Positions 20,401 to 28,723 of a stretch of DNA of 64,000 nt are shown piece by piece (within the stretch, counting starts at the first letter, position 1; each line of letters opens with the position of its first letter). The notes below the pieces were generated by a model that worked only from the letters and a program-made list of their open reading frames with translations, ran no database searches and was not told the DNA's origin. The translations under genes and the position numbers were made by a program. Origin of the DNA: Thiomonas arsenitoxydans (lineage in GTDB: Bacteria; Pseudomonadota; Gammaproteobacteria; Burkholderiales; Burkholderiaceae_C); assembly GCF_000253115.1 (NCBI RefSeq), contig NC_014145.1, positions 2,232,001 to 2,296,000 of the forward strand. Reading direction: 5' to 3'.

Positions 20401-21178
20401 CTTGGCCACCCTGCCCGCCTTCGCCCGCGCCGGGCAGCAGGCCGACGTCTTCGGCAAACATGGAGAACAGGCAGCGGGTGAGGTAGGCGGCGACAAGCTG
20501 CGGCGCGTGGCCGCTGGCTTCGAGCGAGCGGGCCAGTTCGGCCAGTTGCGCGGCGACTTCGCGGGTGACGCGGGCGCTGGCGCGGGCGGGGTCGAGGCCG
20601 AGCGGGTCGAGCCAGATGCGGCGCAGGGTGTCGCGCACCTCGGCGAGGGCGAGGTCGGCGAGCGCGATGCGGTGGCTGCGCGGATCGGGAAACGGGGTGT
20701 AGGTGGCGCCGCTTCGGGTGAATTCGGCGTAAAGCTCGATCACCTGGCCAACATCGACCACGAGCAGAAATGGCGGACGGCCGCCCGCGGCGAGTTCGGC
20801 GGGTTCGAGCGCGCGGGCGTAGCCCTCCGCCTGGGCGCGGGCGCGCAGCAGAGCGTCGTCGAAGCGGCGGGTGTCGGCGCTGGCACGCAGCTTTTTGGCT
20901 TCGAGCACGAAGGCGCCGCGCCGGTAGCAGTCGATGCGGCCGGGGCTGCTGCTGCCGTCGCCGTGGCGAAAGGTGATGGGCCGCTCGAACATGTAGTCGA
21001 GCTCGGGCGTGGGGTGCGGCACAGGCACGCCGAGCAGCTCGCACAACTCGCGCACGAAGCTCTGCGCGGTGGAGAGTTCGGAGGCGGCAACGCCGCTCCA
21101 GCGGGCGATGAAGTCGGCGGCGCGGGCGGCGTCGGGGTGCGCGGCGGCAGTGAGGGCTGCGGAGGGATGATCGGTCAT
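17414..21178 (-). CDS. MmeI-type restriction-modification enzyme (nuclease-methyltransferase fusion)
   Basis: A 1254 aa single-chain type IIL/IIG enzyme candidate. The N-terminal nuclease motif is D83-X9-E93-X-K95 within GRIDCYRRGAFVLEAKK, the spacing known for MmeI. A helical connector follows. The gamma-class N6-adenine methyltransferase has motif I DPACGSGNF (442-450) and motif IV NPPF (606-609). The target-recognition region is later (VRPYRNGRDL, NWWIFGEPRRELRKQLAG, PDNKLIAIALDD). MmeI itself is 919 aa. The extra length comes partly from a low-complexity GGQGGQGAQGGQGDQGG run at about 254-270, from repeat-derived peptides at about 791-847 and 1096-1110, and from a longer C-terminal tail. 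It should methylate and cut unmodified DNA at a fixed distance from its site. Whether it is active is unknown. Confidence 0.85.
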   Translation of the reverse strand: MTDHPSAALTAAAHPDAARAADFIARWSGVAASELSTAQSFVRELCELLGVPVPHPTPELDYMFERPITFRHGDGSSSPGRIDCYRRGAFVLEAKKLRASADTRRFDDALLRARAQAEGYARALEPAELAAGGRPPFLLVVDVGQVIELYAEFTRSGATYTPFPDPRSHRIALADLALAEVRDTLRRIWLDPLGLDPARASARVTREVAAQLAELARSLEASGHAPQLVAAYLTRCLFSMFAEDVGLLPGAGEGGQGGQGAQGGQGDQGGFVTLLKRHRDDPVTLQRMLAALWADMDRGGFSVALAQTVLRFNGKLFKGAADDAYSLPLNRAQVDLLLAAARANWREVEPAIFGALLERALDPAERHALGAHYTPRAYVERLVLPTVMEPLRREWADAQAAALLLAHEAAELDGRPRDAKMDAARAELRRFHHRLCTLRVLDPACGSGNFLYVTLEHLKRLEGEVLNQLAALGETQNKLALEGETVTPQQLLGLEVNARAAALAELVLWIGYLQWHIRTRGDRAVAEPVVHDYGNIVCRDAVLAWSAQRPLLDAQGQPRTRWDGRTYTAHPATGEPVPDPAAQVPQWAYDQPRPADWPQADYIVGNPPFIGAAAMRAALGDGYVDALRSVWPDMPESADFVMYWWHAAARKVAAGQARRFGFITTNSLRQTFNRRVVQSALNADLHLVYAIPDHPWVDSASGAAVRIAMTVTAPGAGEGRLQTVIAETPGEHGEMTVQLREQTGLIHADLTVGPNLLSAQPLRADLGLSNRGVQLFGAGFIVTPEQAAALRPTPALPTSGEGATTHLPRRGDVGKERPTPALPTSGEGANTASLAPPPPRGGGWEGEIVRPYRNGRDLTDAPRGVLVIDLFGLDAEQVRSRYPAIYQWLLERVKPERDQNQRATYRDNWWIFGEPRRELRKQLAGLPRYIATVETAKHRTFQFLDASILPDNKLIAIALDDAFYLGVLSSSTHVTWALAQGSTLEDRPVYVKTRCFETFPFPDADTGLTPALRQRIAERSEAIDAHRKQVLAAHPGALTLTALYNVLDALRAGRALTPKERTVHQLGLVAVLAELHAELDAAVLAAYGWSDLAAPPRPLSTCGEGRAGEVGDAVAPQSATLILLTRLLALNHARAAEEAAGTVRWLRPAFQHPQTNPVRPTQATLGMGVVGAHPIGTANPARSPEPPAQPWPSTLPEQMRAVADLLAASAQPLDLEALTSRFKGRGPWKKSLPRILETLEALGRARREGQGWRG
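17851..17893 (-). repeat. Palindromic repeat in frame in the R-M gene (single copy)
   Basis: One palindromic unit, CCCTCCCCACAAGTGGAGAG, lies in the C-terminal tail of the MmeI-like gene and is read as RPLSTCGEGRAGE. It matches the first unit of the pair at 1662-1743 with few changes and keeps the reading frame open. Confidence 0.75.
18640..18806 (-). repeat. Cluster of four palindromic repeats in frame in the R-M gene
   Basis: Four hairpin units lie side by side: 18640-18674 (CTCCCCCACGGGGTGGGGGA type), 18694-18727 (CCCTCTCCACTCGTGGGGAG type), 18738-18768 (CATCTCCCCTGCGTGGGAGA) and 18771-18806 (like the second). The second and fourth are near-identical and are translated as PTPALPTSGEGA twice. 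All are in frame between two conserved regions of the enzyme. They add about 57 residues that are probably disordered and surface-exposed. Confidence 0.85.
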
Positions 21179-21246
21179 GGCGTGGGCGGCGTTTTGCGCG
21201 ATGGTAGGGCGGCCGCGCGCTGCCCTTCGGACCGACGTTCGGCGGC

Positions 21247-21648
21247 TCAGTCGTGCCAGTTCAGCCACTGCAAGCCGGTCACGCGGGAGAATTCGCGTCC
21301 GTTGCGCGTAATCAGCGTGGCCTGATGTCGCAAGGCCGTGGCGGCAATCAGGGTGTCGTGCGGGCCGATGGGCGTGCCAGCGGCTTCCAATTCCACACGG
21401 ATGCGGGCGGCCTGCGCGGCGCATTCGCTATCGAAGGGCAAGATCTGCAGCGGACGCAGCAAGGCGGTCAACGCCGCCAGACGGGGATGCGCCGCTTCTG
21501 CGGGCAGGCGCATGAGGCCGTAGCGCAGTTCGTATTCCACAATGGCCGGCACGCCGATGTCTGCCGGGGAAAGCGCCTGCAGACGGGGCACGACCTGCGG
21601 GTCGCCGCGAAAGTAATAGCTGATGGTGTTGCTGTCGAGCAAAAGCAT
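21247..21648 (-). CDS. vapC: VapC-like PIN-domain ribonuclease toxin
   Basis: A 133 aa PIN-domain protein. The acidic metal-binding residues sit in LLLDSNTISYY (Asp5), VEYELRYG (Glu) and IGPHDTLIAATAL (Asp), followed by the PIN end VTGLQWLNW. VapC toxins cleave specific RNAs, often tRNA or rRNA, when freed from their antitoxin. The start lies nine bases after the antitoxin stop on the same strand, consistent with a two-gene operon. It sits directly upstream of the R-M gene, on the same strand. Confidence 0.9.
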   Translation of the reverse strand: MLLLDSNTISYYFRGDPQVVPRLQALSPADIGVPAIVEYELRYGLMRLPAEAAHPRLAALTALLRPLQILPFDSECAAQAARIRVELEAAGTPIGPHDTLIAATALRHQATLITRNGREFSRVTGLQWLNWHD

Positions 21649-21657
21649 GACGCGCGA

Positions 21658-21888
21658 TCAAAAGCCCAGGCGCGGCACATCGGCGGGCTGCACGGAGCCG
21701 CCCTCCTCACGCAGCGGAAAATCAGCAAACCGGCCTGCCAGCGCGAGGCAGTCCTGCGGCCATTCCTGCGCGGCATATTTGCGGATGATGTCGGCCACCC
21801 AGCGACTTTTCGATACGCCGTTGGCCCGGGCGGCCTGATCGACCAGCGCTTGCGTGGCGTCGTCGAGATAGAGGGTGATTTGTGACAT
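21658..21888 (-). CDS. vapB: VapB-like ribbon-helix-helix antitoxin
   Basis: A 76 aa protein. Its N-terminus MSQITLYLDDATQALVDQAA has the beta-strand and helix of a CopG/ribbon-helix-helix DNA-binding fold, followed by GVSKSRWVADIIRKY. The C-terminal 30 residues (rich in Pro and Gly, ending VPRLGF) would wrap the toxin. It should neutralise VapC and, with it, repress its own promoter through the palindrome just upstream. Confidence 0.88.
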   Translation of the reverse strand: MSQITLYLDDATQALVDQAARANGVSKSRWVADIIRKYAAQEWPQDCLALAGRFADFPLREEGGSVQPADVPRLGF

Positions 21889-21909
21889 GGCGATCTCCCT
21901 ACAGTCCGG

Positions 21910-21933
21910 TAAGTATATGTGGAATTATACTTA
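21910..21933 (-). promoter_or_regulatory. Operator palindrome of the vapBC pair
   Basis: A perfect inverted repeat, TAAGTATA (21910-21917) and TATACTTA (21926-21933), with an 8-base spacer, lies 21 bases before the antitoxin start in the only AT-rich stretch of the region. Ribbon-helix-helix antitoxins bind such sites. The position over the likely -10 region fits autorepression. Confidence 0.65.
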
Positions 21934-21961
21934 TTTGAACAGCAGGGAGCGCCCGTTCACT

Positions 21962-22642
21962 TCAAGCCGCCACAGCCTGCACCGCGCTACGCGCCAGCCA
22001 GCGCTGCAGTCCGGCCAGCAGCAGGCCATAGAGCGGCAGCACGCCGAGCACGGCCATTGCCAGCTTGACCGCGTAATCCACCAGCGCGATCTCCACCCAG
22101 TGCGCGGCCATGAAGGGGTCGCTGCTGGCGTAGAAGGCGATGGAGAAGAACAGCACGCTGTCCACCAGATTGCCGAACACGCTCGACACCGAGGGCGCCA
22201 GCCACCAATGGCGGCTACCGGCCAGCGTGGCGCGCAGGCGCGAGAACACCAAAATGTCGAGCATCTGCCCCACGGCGTAGGCGATGAAGCTGCCCAGGGC
22301 GATGCGGAAAACGAACAGGTTGAACCCGCTCAGCGCCGCCCACCCGGCAAACGCGCCGTCGTGAAACAGCACCGAGATGGCGTAGGACAGTACGAGGGCC
22401 GGCAGCATCACCCAGCGCACCACGCGCCGCGCCGTGCCCGCCCCGAGCAGCCGGGCGGTGAGATCAGTCGCGACGTACACCAGCGGGAAGCTGAACGCCG
22501 CCCAGGTGGTGTGCAGGCCGAACAGGGTGATGGGCAACTGCACCAGATAGTTGCTGGCGATGATGATGGCGATGTGCAGCGCGGCCAGAGCGGCCACGAC
22601 GGCGCGCTGGCGAGCAGCGCTCAAGTCAAGCGTGAACAACAT
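21962..22642 (-). CDS. yhhQ: YhhQ-family queuosine precursor transporter
   Basis: A 226 aa integral membrane protein with about six hydrophobic segments and the VUT-1 family patterns: ASNYLVQLPITLFG, FSFPLVYVATDL, GSFIAYAVGQMLDILVF, and VSSVFGNLVDSVLFF. Family members import queuosine precursors (preQ0/preQ1) across the inner membrane. The ATG at 22642 is preceded by AAAAAGG at 7 bases, which is also the 3' tail of a preQ1-I riboswitch. This ties the gene to queuosine supply independently of homology. Confidence 0.92.
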   Translation of the reverse strand: MLFTLDLSAARQRAVVAALAALHIAIIIASNYLVQLPITLFGLHTTWAAFSFPLVYVATDLTARLLGAGTARRVVRWVMLPALVLSYAISVLFHDGAFAGWAALSGFNLFVFRIALGSFIAYAVGQMLDILVFSRLRATLAGSRHWWLAPSVSSVFGNLVDSVLFFSIAFYASSDPFMAAHWVEIALVDYAVKLAMAVLGVLPLYGLLLAGLQRWLARSAVQAVAA

Positions 22643-22647
22643 GGACG

Positions 22648-22684
22648 ACCTTTTTGCTTGGACGGTGGGTAAGGGAACCACCGG
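22648..22684 (-). promoter_or_regulatory. preQ1-I riboswitch (translational) upstream of yhhQ
   Basis: On the minus strand a stem CGGTGG/CCACCG (plus positions 22678-22683 and 22663-22668) closes a pyrimidine-rich loop TTCCCTTAC. It is followed by an A-rich tail ending AAAAAGG (22649-22655). CCTT in the loop can pair with AAGG in the tail, forming the H-type pseudoknot that defines preQ1-I aptamers. AAGG is also the Shine-Dalgarno sequence for the yhhQ ATG, so ligand binding would hide the ribosome site and turn the transporter off when preQ1 is plentiful. Confidence 0.75.
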
Positions 22685-22815
22685 CGGCTGGCGCTCTATC
22701 GCGCAGCCTAGTTGTGAAAAAACGCAATTTTAAGCCACAGCGTCGTGCGCTCGCCGCGCGCCGCTCGCAAGCAACCCAAGGCCGTCCGAAGTTGGCTTGC
22801 CGCCCGCGTTGGCGC

Positions 22816-23427
22816 TCAGTATCGCCCGAGCACCGATTGACCGAAGCCCTGCAGCGGCCCCAGTGGATTGCGTGTGGTTTCCACCTCCGAGATTTCAGGC
22901 TGCCCGCCCCAGAGCTTATAGACCACGCGATCATCCACCACGAGCAAGAGCATGTTGAAACGCCAGCCGGTAGTGACGGTTTCGCGACGGAAGTCGAGAA
23001 AGTCGAGCCAGAAATTGCCCACCCGCTTGCGGTCGATATGGCGCTGGTCGATCTCAAAACCACGACAGGCGGTTTGCGCCTGCATGCAGTCGCGGATGCC
23101 GGGATCGAGGGCCAAGTCATTGCCCGAGGGCGGCAGCAGCCGCCGCACGATATCGGCGTAGTTCAGGATGGTGATATTGGGCGTGGTCAACGGGTCGATG
23201 CCCTCCTGATGCAACTGGGCGGTTGTGGTGCGGTAAGGCGTAATCCGTTCATACGCGGCATGCGCCTGGGAGAAGTTGCTCCAGGGCTTGCTGGTCTGCG
23301 CCTCGCCGCGCGGCAGCAATGCGGCGCAACCGCTGAGCGCTCCGGCCAGGCACAGACCAGATACCGCGGCCAAGAGGCCTCGCCAGAGCGAATACCTTGC
23401 GGAACGGCTGGAATCGGGACAAGACAT
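22816..23427 (-). CDS. Putative lipoprotein of unknown function
   Basis: A 203 aa protein with a signal peptide and lipobox LSGC (Cys34). The mature part has three further cysteines (CMQAQTAC and others) and ends with beta-strand-like segments ([19 protein letters not shown]). No known enzyme motif is visible. It is divergent from valS across about 128 bases and 170 bases upstream of yhhQ on the same strand, with the riboswitch between. Confidence 0.75.
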   Translation of the reverse strand: MSCPDSSRSARYSLWRGLLAAVSGLCLAGALSGCAALLPRGEAQTSKPWSNFSQAHAAYERITPYRTTTAQLHQEGIDPLTTPNITILNYADIVRRLLPPSGNDLALDPGIRDCMQAQTACRGFEIDQRHIDRKRVGNFWLDFLDFRRETVTTGWRFNMLLLVVDDRVVYKLWGGQPEISEVETTRNPLGPLQGFGQSVLGRY

Positions 23428-23555
23428 TTATTGAGTGTAGAACGTCGCGACGCGCGCCCGTAAAATCGGGCGCTTTGCTTGGGCGTCGCGTCATTTGCCG
23501 CGCCCAGCGCATTTCATCCGAACCGCGACATGCCGCCGCGCACCCGCACATTCCC

Positions 23556-26396
23556 ATGACCGAACTCGCCAAATCGTTTGAGCCCCACAACATCGAAGCC
23601 CGCTGGACTCAGCGCTGGGAAGAACTGGGCGTGTTCGCCCCCACGCTGGACGCCGCCAAACCGTCGTTCTGCGTGCAACTGCCGCCGCCCAACGTCACGG
23701 GCACGCTGCACATGGGCCATGCGTTCAACCAGACGGTGATGGACACCCTAGTGCGCTACCACCGCATGCGCGGCGACAACACCCTGTGGGTGCCGGGCAT
23801 GGACCATGCGGGCATTGCCACGCAGATCGTGGTGGAGCGGCAATTGCAGGCTGCGGGACTGAGCCGCCACGACCTGGGGCGCGACAAGTTTGTCGAAAAA
23901 GTGTGGGAATGGAAGCAGCAGTCGGGCAACACCATCACCGGCCAGATGCGCCGCATGGGCGACTCGGTGAGTTGGGAGCACGAGTACTTCACCATGGACG
24001 ACAAACTGTCGAAAGCCGTGGTGGAGACCTTCGTGCAGCTTTACGAACAAGGCTTGATCTATCGCGGCAAGCGGCTGGTGAACTGGGACCCGGTGCTCAA
24101 GAGCGCGGTGAGCGATCTGGAGGTGGAAAGCCAGGAGCACGACGGCTTCATGTGGCACATCCTCTACCCGTTCAGCGACGGGCCCATCGACGGCGTGCGC
24201 GGCATGCACATCGCCACCACCCGGCCCGAAACCATGATGGCCGACGGCGCGCTGGCGGTGCATCCAGAAGATGAACGCTACGCCAAGTTCATCGGCAAGT
24301 ATGTCGATCTGCCGCTGTGCGACCGCAAGATTCCCATCATCGCCGATGGCTTCGTCGAGCGCGATTTCGGCTCGGGCTGCGTGAAAATCACCGGCGCGCA
24401 CGACTTCAACGACTACGCCTGCGCGCTGCGCCACGACATTCCGCTGATCACCATCTTCACCGACGACGCCCGCATCAACGAAAACGGCCCTGCCGCGTAT
24501 CAGGGGCTCGACCGCTACGCCGCGCGCAAGGCGCTGCTCAAAGACCTGGAAGCGCAGGGCTTTCTCGAAAAAGCGGTGCCGCACAAAAACATGGTGCCTG
24601 TTTGTGCGCGCACCGGCCAGATCGTCGAGCCCATGCTCACCGATCAATGGTTCGTCGCCACCACCAAGCCCGGCCCGGACGGCAAGAGCATTGCGCAAAA
24701 GGCCATCGACGCGGTGGCCGACGGCGAAGTGAAGTTCGTCCCCGAAAACTGGGTGAACACCTACAACCAGTGGATGGCCAATATTCAGGACTGGTGCATT
24801 TCGCGCCAGCTCTGGTGGGGCCACCAGATCCCGGCGTGGTACGGCGAAAACGGCGAAATTTTTGTGGCCCGCAGCGAAGCCGAGGCGCGCGACAAGGCGT
24901 CCGCCGCGGGCTACAACCGCTCGCTCACCCGCGACCCGGACGTGCTCGACACCTGGTATTCCTCCGCACTGGTGCCCTTCTCCACCCTGGGCTGGCCCGA
25001 ACCGACGAAGGAGATGGACCTGTTCCTGCCCTCCTCGGTGCTGGTCACGGGCTTCGACATCATTTTCTTCTGGGTCGCCCGGATGATCATGATGACCACG
25101 CACTTCACCGGCAAGGTGCCGTTCAAGCACGTTTACATCCACGGTCTGGTGCTCGACGCGCACGGCAAGAAAATGAGCAAGAGCGAGGGCAATGTGCTCG
25201 ACCCGGTCGATCTGATCGACGGCATCGAACTCGCCCCCCTGCTCGACAAGCGCACCACTGGCCTGCGCAAACCCGAAACCGCACCCGCAGTGCGCAAGGC
25301 CACCGAGAAAGAATTCCCGGGCGGCATTCCCGCCTACGGCGCTGACGCCCTGCGCTTCACTTTTGCCTCGATGGCCACGCTGGGCCGCAATATCAACTTC
25401 GACACCAAGCGCTGCGAGGGCTACCGCAATTTCTGCAACAAGCTGTGGAACGCCACGCGCTTTGTGCTGATGCAGGTCGATGGACTCGAAGCCTTCGACC
25501 GTGGCATGGATCAATGTGGCGGCGACTGCGGCCCCGACGGCTATATGCACTTCAGCGCCGCCGACCGCTGGATCGCCTCGCAACTGCAGCGCACCGAACA
25601 GCAGGTGGCGCAGGGCTTTGCCGACTACCGCCTGGACTTCGCCGCCCAGGCCATCTACCAATTCGTCTGGGATGAGTATTGCGACTGGTATCTGGAAATC
25701 GCCAAGACCCAGATCGCCCATGGCACGCCGCAGCAACAGCGCGCAGCCCGCCGCACCCTGGTGCGCACGCTGGAAACTGTGCTGCGTCTGGCCCACCCCA
25801 TCATGCCCTTCATCACCGAAGAACTCTGGCAGACCGTCGCGCCGCTGGCCGGGCGCAGCGGCGCCAGCCTGGCCGTGGCGCCCTACCCGCTGGCGCAGCC
25901 CGAAAAGATCGACGCTGCTGCCGAAGCGGAAATCGCCGCCTTCAAGCAACTGGTCGACGCCTGCCGCAATCTACGCGGCGAACTGGGCGTTTCACCGGCG
26001 CAGCGTCTGCCGCTGCTGGCCTGCGGCGACGTGAGCTTGATCGAGCGCCACCGCCTCGCCCTGCAAGCCCTGGCCAAAGTGTCGGAGGTCAAGGTGTTCG
26101 CCGACGAGGCCGCCTGGAAAGCCGCCACGCAATCCGCGCCCACCACCGCGCTGGGCGCCACGCAGTTCGCCCTGTTCGTCGAGGTGGACGCCGCAGCGGA
26201 GCACGCGCGCCTGGGCAAGGAAGTGCAGCGTTTGCAAGCCGAAATCGCCAAGGCGCAAGGCAAGCTCTCCAACGCCAGTTTCGTCGATCGCGCTCCGGCC
26301 GCCGTGGTGGCGCAGGAGCAGGAGCGTCTAAGCGATTTCCAGGCGCTGCTGGTCAAGGTGAAAGAGCAGATCGCGCGTTTGCCGACTGCCCCATAA
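23556..26396 (+). CDS. valS: Valyl-tRNA synthetase
   Basis: A 946 aa class I aminoacyl-tRNA synthetase. It has the HIGH-type motif HMGH in [17 protein letters not shown], the CP1 editing domain with [10 protein letters not shown], the GxDxH-region stretch DALRFTFA, the KMSKS motif ([14 protein letters not shown]), an anticodon-binding domain and a C-terminal coiled coil ([20 protein letters not shown]), as expected for ValRS. It charges tRNA-Val and clears misacylated threonine. The ATG at 23556 matches the family start; the frame is open further upstream but without homology. Confidence 0.97.
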   Translation: MTELAKSFEPHNIEARWTQRWEELGVFAPTLDAAKPSFCVQLPPPNVTGTLHMGHAFNQTVMDTLVRYHRMRGDNTLWVPGMDHAGIATQIVVERQLQAAGLSRHDLGRDKFVEKVWEWKQQSGNTITGQMRRMGDSVSWEHEYFTMDDKLSKAVVETFVQLYEQGLIYRGKRLVNWDPVLKSAVSDLEVESQEHDGFMWHILYPFSDGPIDGVRGMHIATTRPETMMADGALAVHPEDERYAKFIGKYVDLPLCDRKIPIIADGFVERDFGSGCVKITGAHDFNDYACALRHDIPLITIFTDDARINENGPAAYQGLDRYAARKALLKDLEAQGFLEKAVPHKNMVPVCARTGQIVEPMLTDQWFVATTKPGPDGKSIAQKAIDAVADGEVKFVPENWVNTYNQWMANIQDWCISRQLWWGHQIPAWYGENGEIFVARSEAEARDKASAAGYNRSLTRDPDVLDTWYSSALVPFSTLGWPEPTKEMDLFLPSSVLVTGFDIIFFWVARMIMMTTHFTGKVPFKHVYIHGLVLDAHGKKMSKSEGNVLDPVDLIDGIELAPLLDKRTTGLRKPETAPAVRKATEKEFPGGIPAYGADALRFTFASMATLGRNINFDTKRCEGYRNFCNKLWNATRFVLMQVDGLEAFDRGMDQCGGDCGPDGYMHFSAADRWIASQLQRTEQQVAQGFADYRLDFAAQAIYQFVWDEYCDWYLEIAKTQIAHGTPQQQRAARRTLVRTLETVLRLAHPIMPFITEELWQTVAPLAGRSGASLAVAPYPLAQPEKIDAAAEAEIAAFKQLVDACRNLRGELGVSPAQRLPLLACGDVSLIERHRLALQALAKVSEVKVFADEAAWKAATQSAPTTALGATQFALFVEVDAAAEHARLGKEVQRLQAEIAKAQGKLSNASFVDRAPAAVVAQEQERLSDFQALLVKVKEQIARLPTAP

Positions 26397-26428
26397 AAAA
26401 GTCCCGTGCCCTTCGCAGGGCACGGGAC
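26395..26428 (-). terminator. Rho-independent terminator for the ihfB/rpsA transcript
   Basis: A perfect 11-bp hairpin, GTCCCGTGCCC and GGGCACGGGAC with a 6-base loop, is preceded on the plus strand by AAAAAA. On the minus strand it therefore reads as stem followed by TTTTTT, 38 bases after the ihfB stop. The plus side lacks a T-run, so it would serve valS less well. Confidence 0.85.
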
Positions 26429-26465
26429 TAGGGTTCAGCCGTCAGAATCGACCGCTAAAGCACGC

Positions 26466-26798
26466 TCAATCGACGACGTTCTCGGGCTGGTTTCGCCCAT
26501 CCACCTTGCGCTCTTCGGCCTGGTAATCCACCAGTTCGCGCAGAGTCTTGCCCGGCTTGAAATGCGGGATGCGCTTCTCGGGCACGGCCACCTGCTCGCC
26601 CGAGCGCGGATTGCGCCCGATGCGGGCCGAACGATGGCTGACGCTGAAGCTGCCGAAGCCCCGGATTTCGACACGATGCCCGTCATCGAGGGCCTGCGCC
26701 AACGCGTCGAGAATGGTCTTCACAGACAGTTCAGCGTCGCGGTGGGTCAGTTGAGGAAACTGAGCGGCCAGGATTTCAACGAGATCAGAGCGAGTCAT
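26466..26798 (-). CDS. ihfB: Integration host factor subunit beta
   Basis: A 110 aa HU/IHF-family DNA-bending protein. It starts [17 protein letters not shown], continues with [17 protein letters not shown], and has the DNA-intercalating arm [24 protein letters not shown]. It pairs with IHF-alpha to bend DNA sharply in transcription, replication and recombination. It follows rpsA by about 147 bases on the same strand, the order typical of proteobacteria. Confidence 0.95.
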   Translation of the reverse strand: MTRSDLVEILAAQFPQLTHRDAELSVKTILDALAQALDDGHRVEIRGFGSFSVSHRSARIGRNPRSGEQVAVPEKRIPHFKPGKTLRELVDYQAEERKVDGRNQPENVVD

Positions 26799-26945
26799 AA
26801 GGGGTACAGGTGAAAACGGCGGCCCCGGTGAACACCGTAGGCCGCCGCACATCAGGACCGCGTAGGGTTTGCGCCGAGTTCGACGCTACCCAACACAGCA
26901 GCCCGCACGGGCGAGTCGATCAATGCAAACGAGCAACGCAACTGA

Positions 26946-28649
26946 TCAGGAGCCTTTGTCCATCTTGGCGCGCAGCAGCGCACCGAGGTTGGTGGTACCG
27001 GCTTCGCGGGTGTCGCCCGCCAGACGGTCCATGGCTTCCTGCTGTTCGGCGGCGTCTTTCGCCTTGACCGACAACTGGATGTTGCGGGTCTTGCGGTCGA
27101 TGTTGACGACGACCGCAGAGACTTGATCGCCTTCCTTGAGCACGTTGCGGGCGTCTTCGACGCGCTCGCGCGAGATCTCGGAAGCACGCAAATAGCCTTC
27201 GATGTCGCTGCCCAGATCGATGGTGGCGCCCTTGGGGTCCACCGCTTTCACAGTGCCTTCGACGATCTTGCCCTTGTCATTCAGCGCGGCAAACGACATG
27301 AACGGATCGTCGAGCATCTGCTTGATGCCCAGCGAAATGCGCTCGCGCTCGATGTCGATGGCCAGCACCACAGCCTCGACGTCCTGGCCCTTCTTGTAGT
27401 TGCGCACTTCAGACTCGCCGGTGTCGTTCCAGGACAGGTCGGATAGGTGGATTAGGCCGTCGATGCCACCGGGCAGGCCGATGAACACGCCAAAATCGGT
27501 GATCGACTTGACCGGGCCGGCAACCTTGTCGCCGCGCTTGTGGTTGGCGGCGAATTCGTCCCAGGGGTTGGCGCGGCACTGCTTCATGCCCAGGCTGATA
27601 CGGCGACGGTCTTCGTCGATTTCCAGCACTTGCACTTCGACCTCGTCGCCCAGTTGCACCACTTTGCTCGGAGCGACGTTTTTGTTGGTCCAGTCCATTT
27701 CGGAGACGTGAACCAGGCCTTCGATGCCCGGCTCGATCTCGACGAACGCGCCGTACTCGGCGATGTTGGTGATCTTGCCGAACAGACGGGTGCCCGCGGG
27801 GTAACGGCGCGAAACGCCATGCCACGGGTCGTCGCCCATCTGCTTGAGGCCCAGGGAAACGCGGCCCTTCTCGGCGTCGAACTTGAGCACTTTGGCCGTG
27901 ACTTCCTGACCGGGGGTGACCACTTCGCTGGGGTGACGCACACGACGCCAGGCCAGATCGGTGATATGCAGCAGGCCGTCGATGCCGCCGAGGTCGACGA
28001 AGGCGCCGTAGTCGGTGATGTTCTTGACCACGCCGGTGACCAGCGAGCCTTCTTGCAGGGTTTCGAGCAGCTTGGCGCGTTCTTCGCCCTGGCTGGCTTC
28101 GACCACGGCGCGGCGCGACAGCACCACGTTGTTGCGTTTGCGGTCGAGCTTGATGACCTTGAACTCCATGGTCTTGTTCTCGTACGGCGTGGTGTCCTTC
28201 ACCGGCCGCGTGTCGAGCAGCGAGCCGGGCAGGAAGGCGCGAATGCCGTTGACCATGACGGTCAGGCCGCCCTTGACCTTGCCGGTCGTGGTGCCTTCGA
28301 CGAATTCGCCGGTTTCCAGTGCCTTCTCCAGCGACAGCCAGGAGGCCAGGCGCTTGGCCTTGTCGCGCGACAGCACGGTGTCGCCGCGGCCGTTTTCCAG
28401 CGCGTCGATGGCAACCGAGACGAAATCGCCGACGTGAACGTCGGCTTCACCCTGATCGTTGTGGAACTCTTCGATGGGGATGTAGGCGTCGGACTTCAGC
28501 CCGGCGTTGACCACGACAAAGTTCTGATCGACCGCAACGACTTCGGCGGTAATGACTTCGCCGGTGCGCATGTCGCGTGATTGCAGGGATTCTTCAAACA
28601 GTGCGGCAAACGACTCGGTGGAAGCAGCACTTGGGGAGACAGAGGACAT
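26946..28649 (-). CDS. rpsA: 30S ribosomal protein S1
   Basis: A 567 aa protein built from six S1 OB-fold domains, recognisable by repeats such as [40 protein letters not shown] and [21 protein letters not shown]1 recruits mRNA to the 30S subunit. The start [20 protein letters not shown] gives the usual N-terminus. It is downstream of the aroA-cmk fusion, as rpsA follows cmk in many proteobacteria. Confidence 0.97.
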   Translation of the reverse strand: MSSVSPSAASTESFAALFEESLQSRDMRTGEVITAEVVAVDQNFVVVNAGLKSDAYIPIEEFHNDQGEADVHVGDFVSVAIDALENGRGDTVLSRDKAKRLASWLSLEKALETGEFVEGTTTGKVKGGLTVMVNGIRAFLPGSLLDTRPVKDTTPYENKTMEFKVIKLDRKRNNVVLSRRAVVEASQGEERAKLLETLQEGSLVTGVVKNITDYGAFVDLGGIDGLLHITDLAWRRVRHPSEVVTPGQEVTAKVLKFDAEKGRVSLGLKQMGDDPWHGVSRRYPAGTRLFGKITNIAEYGAFVEIEPGIEGLVHVSEMDWTNKNVAPSKVVQLGDEVEVQVLEIDEDRRRISLGMKQCRANPWDEFAANHKRGDKVAGPVKSITDFGVFIGLPGGIDGLIHLSDLSWNDTGESEVRNYKKGQDVEAVVLAIDIERERISLGIKQMLDDPFMSFAALNDKGKIVEGTVKAVDPKGATIDLGSDIEGYLRASEISRERVEDARNVLKEGDQVSAVVVNIDRKTRNIQLSVKAKDAAEQQEAMDRLAGDTREAGTTNLGALLRAKMDKGS

Positions 28650-28723
28650 TGAGTTAAGACCTTCAAACCACGAAAGACCGTGGGGTTGGAGAGAGAAAAA
28701 ACTGAGACGCGCAGGGCGCGCGT

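Noticed and set aside
19808..21325. 505-codon open frame opposite the MmeI-like gene
   Set aside because: Low-complexity Gly/Ala/Val/Glu product with no motifs, antisense to the conserved enzyme.
26395..26428. Hairpin as the main valS terminator
   Set aside because: The T-run is on the minus-strand side only. It fits the ihfB transcript better.
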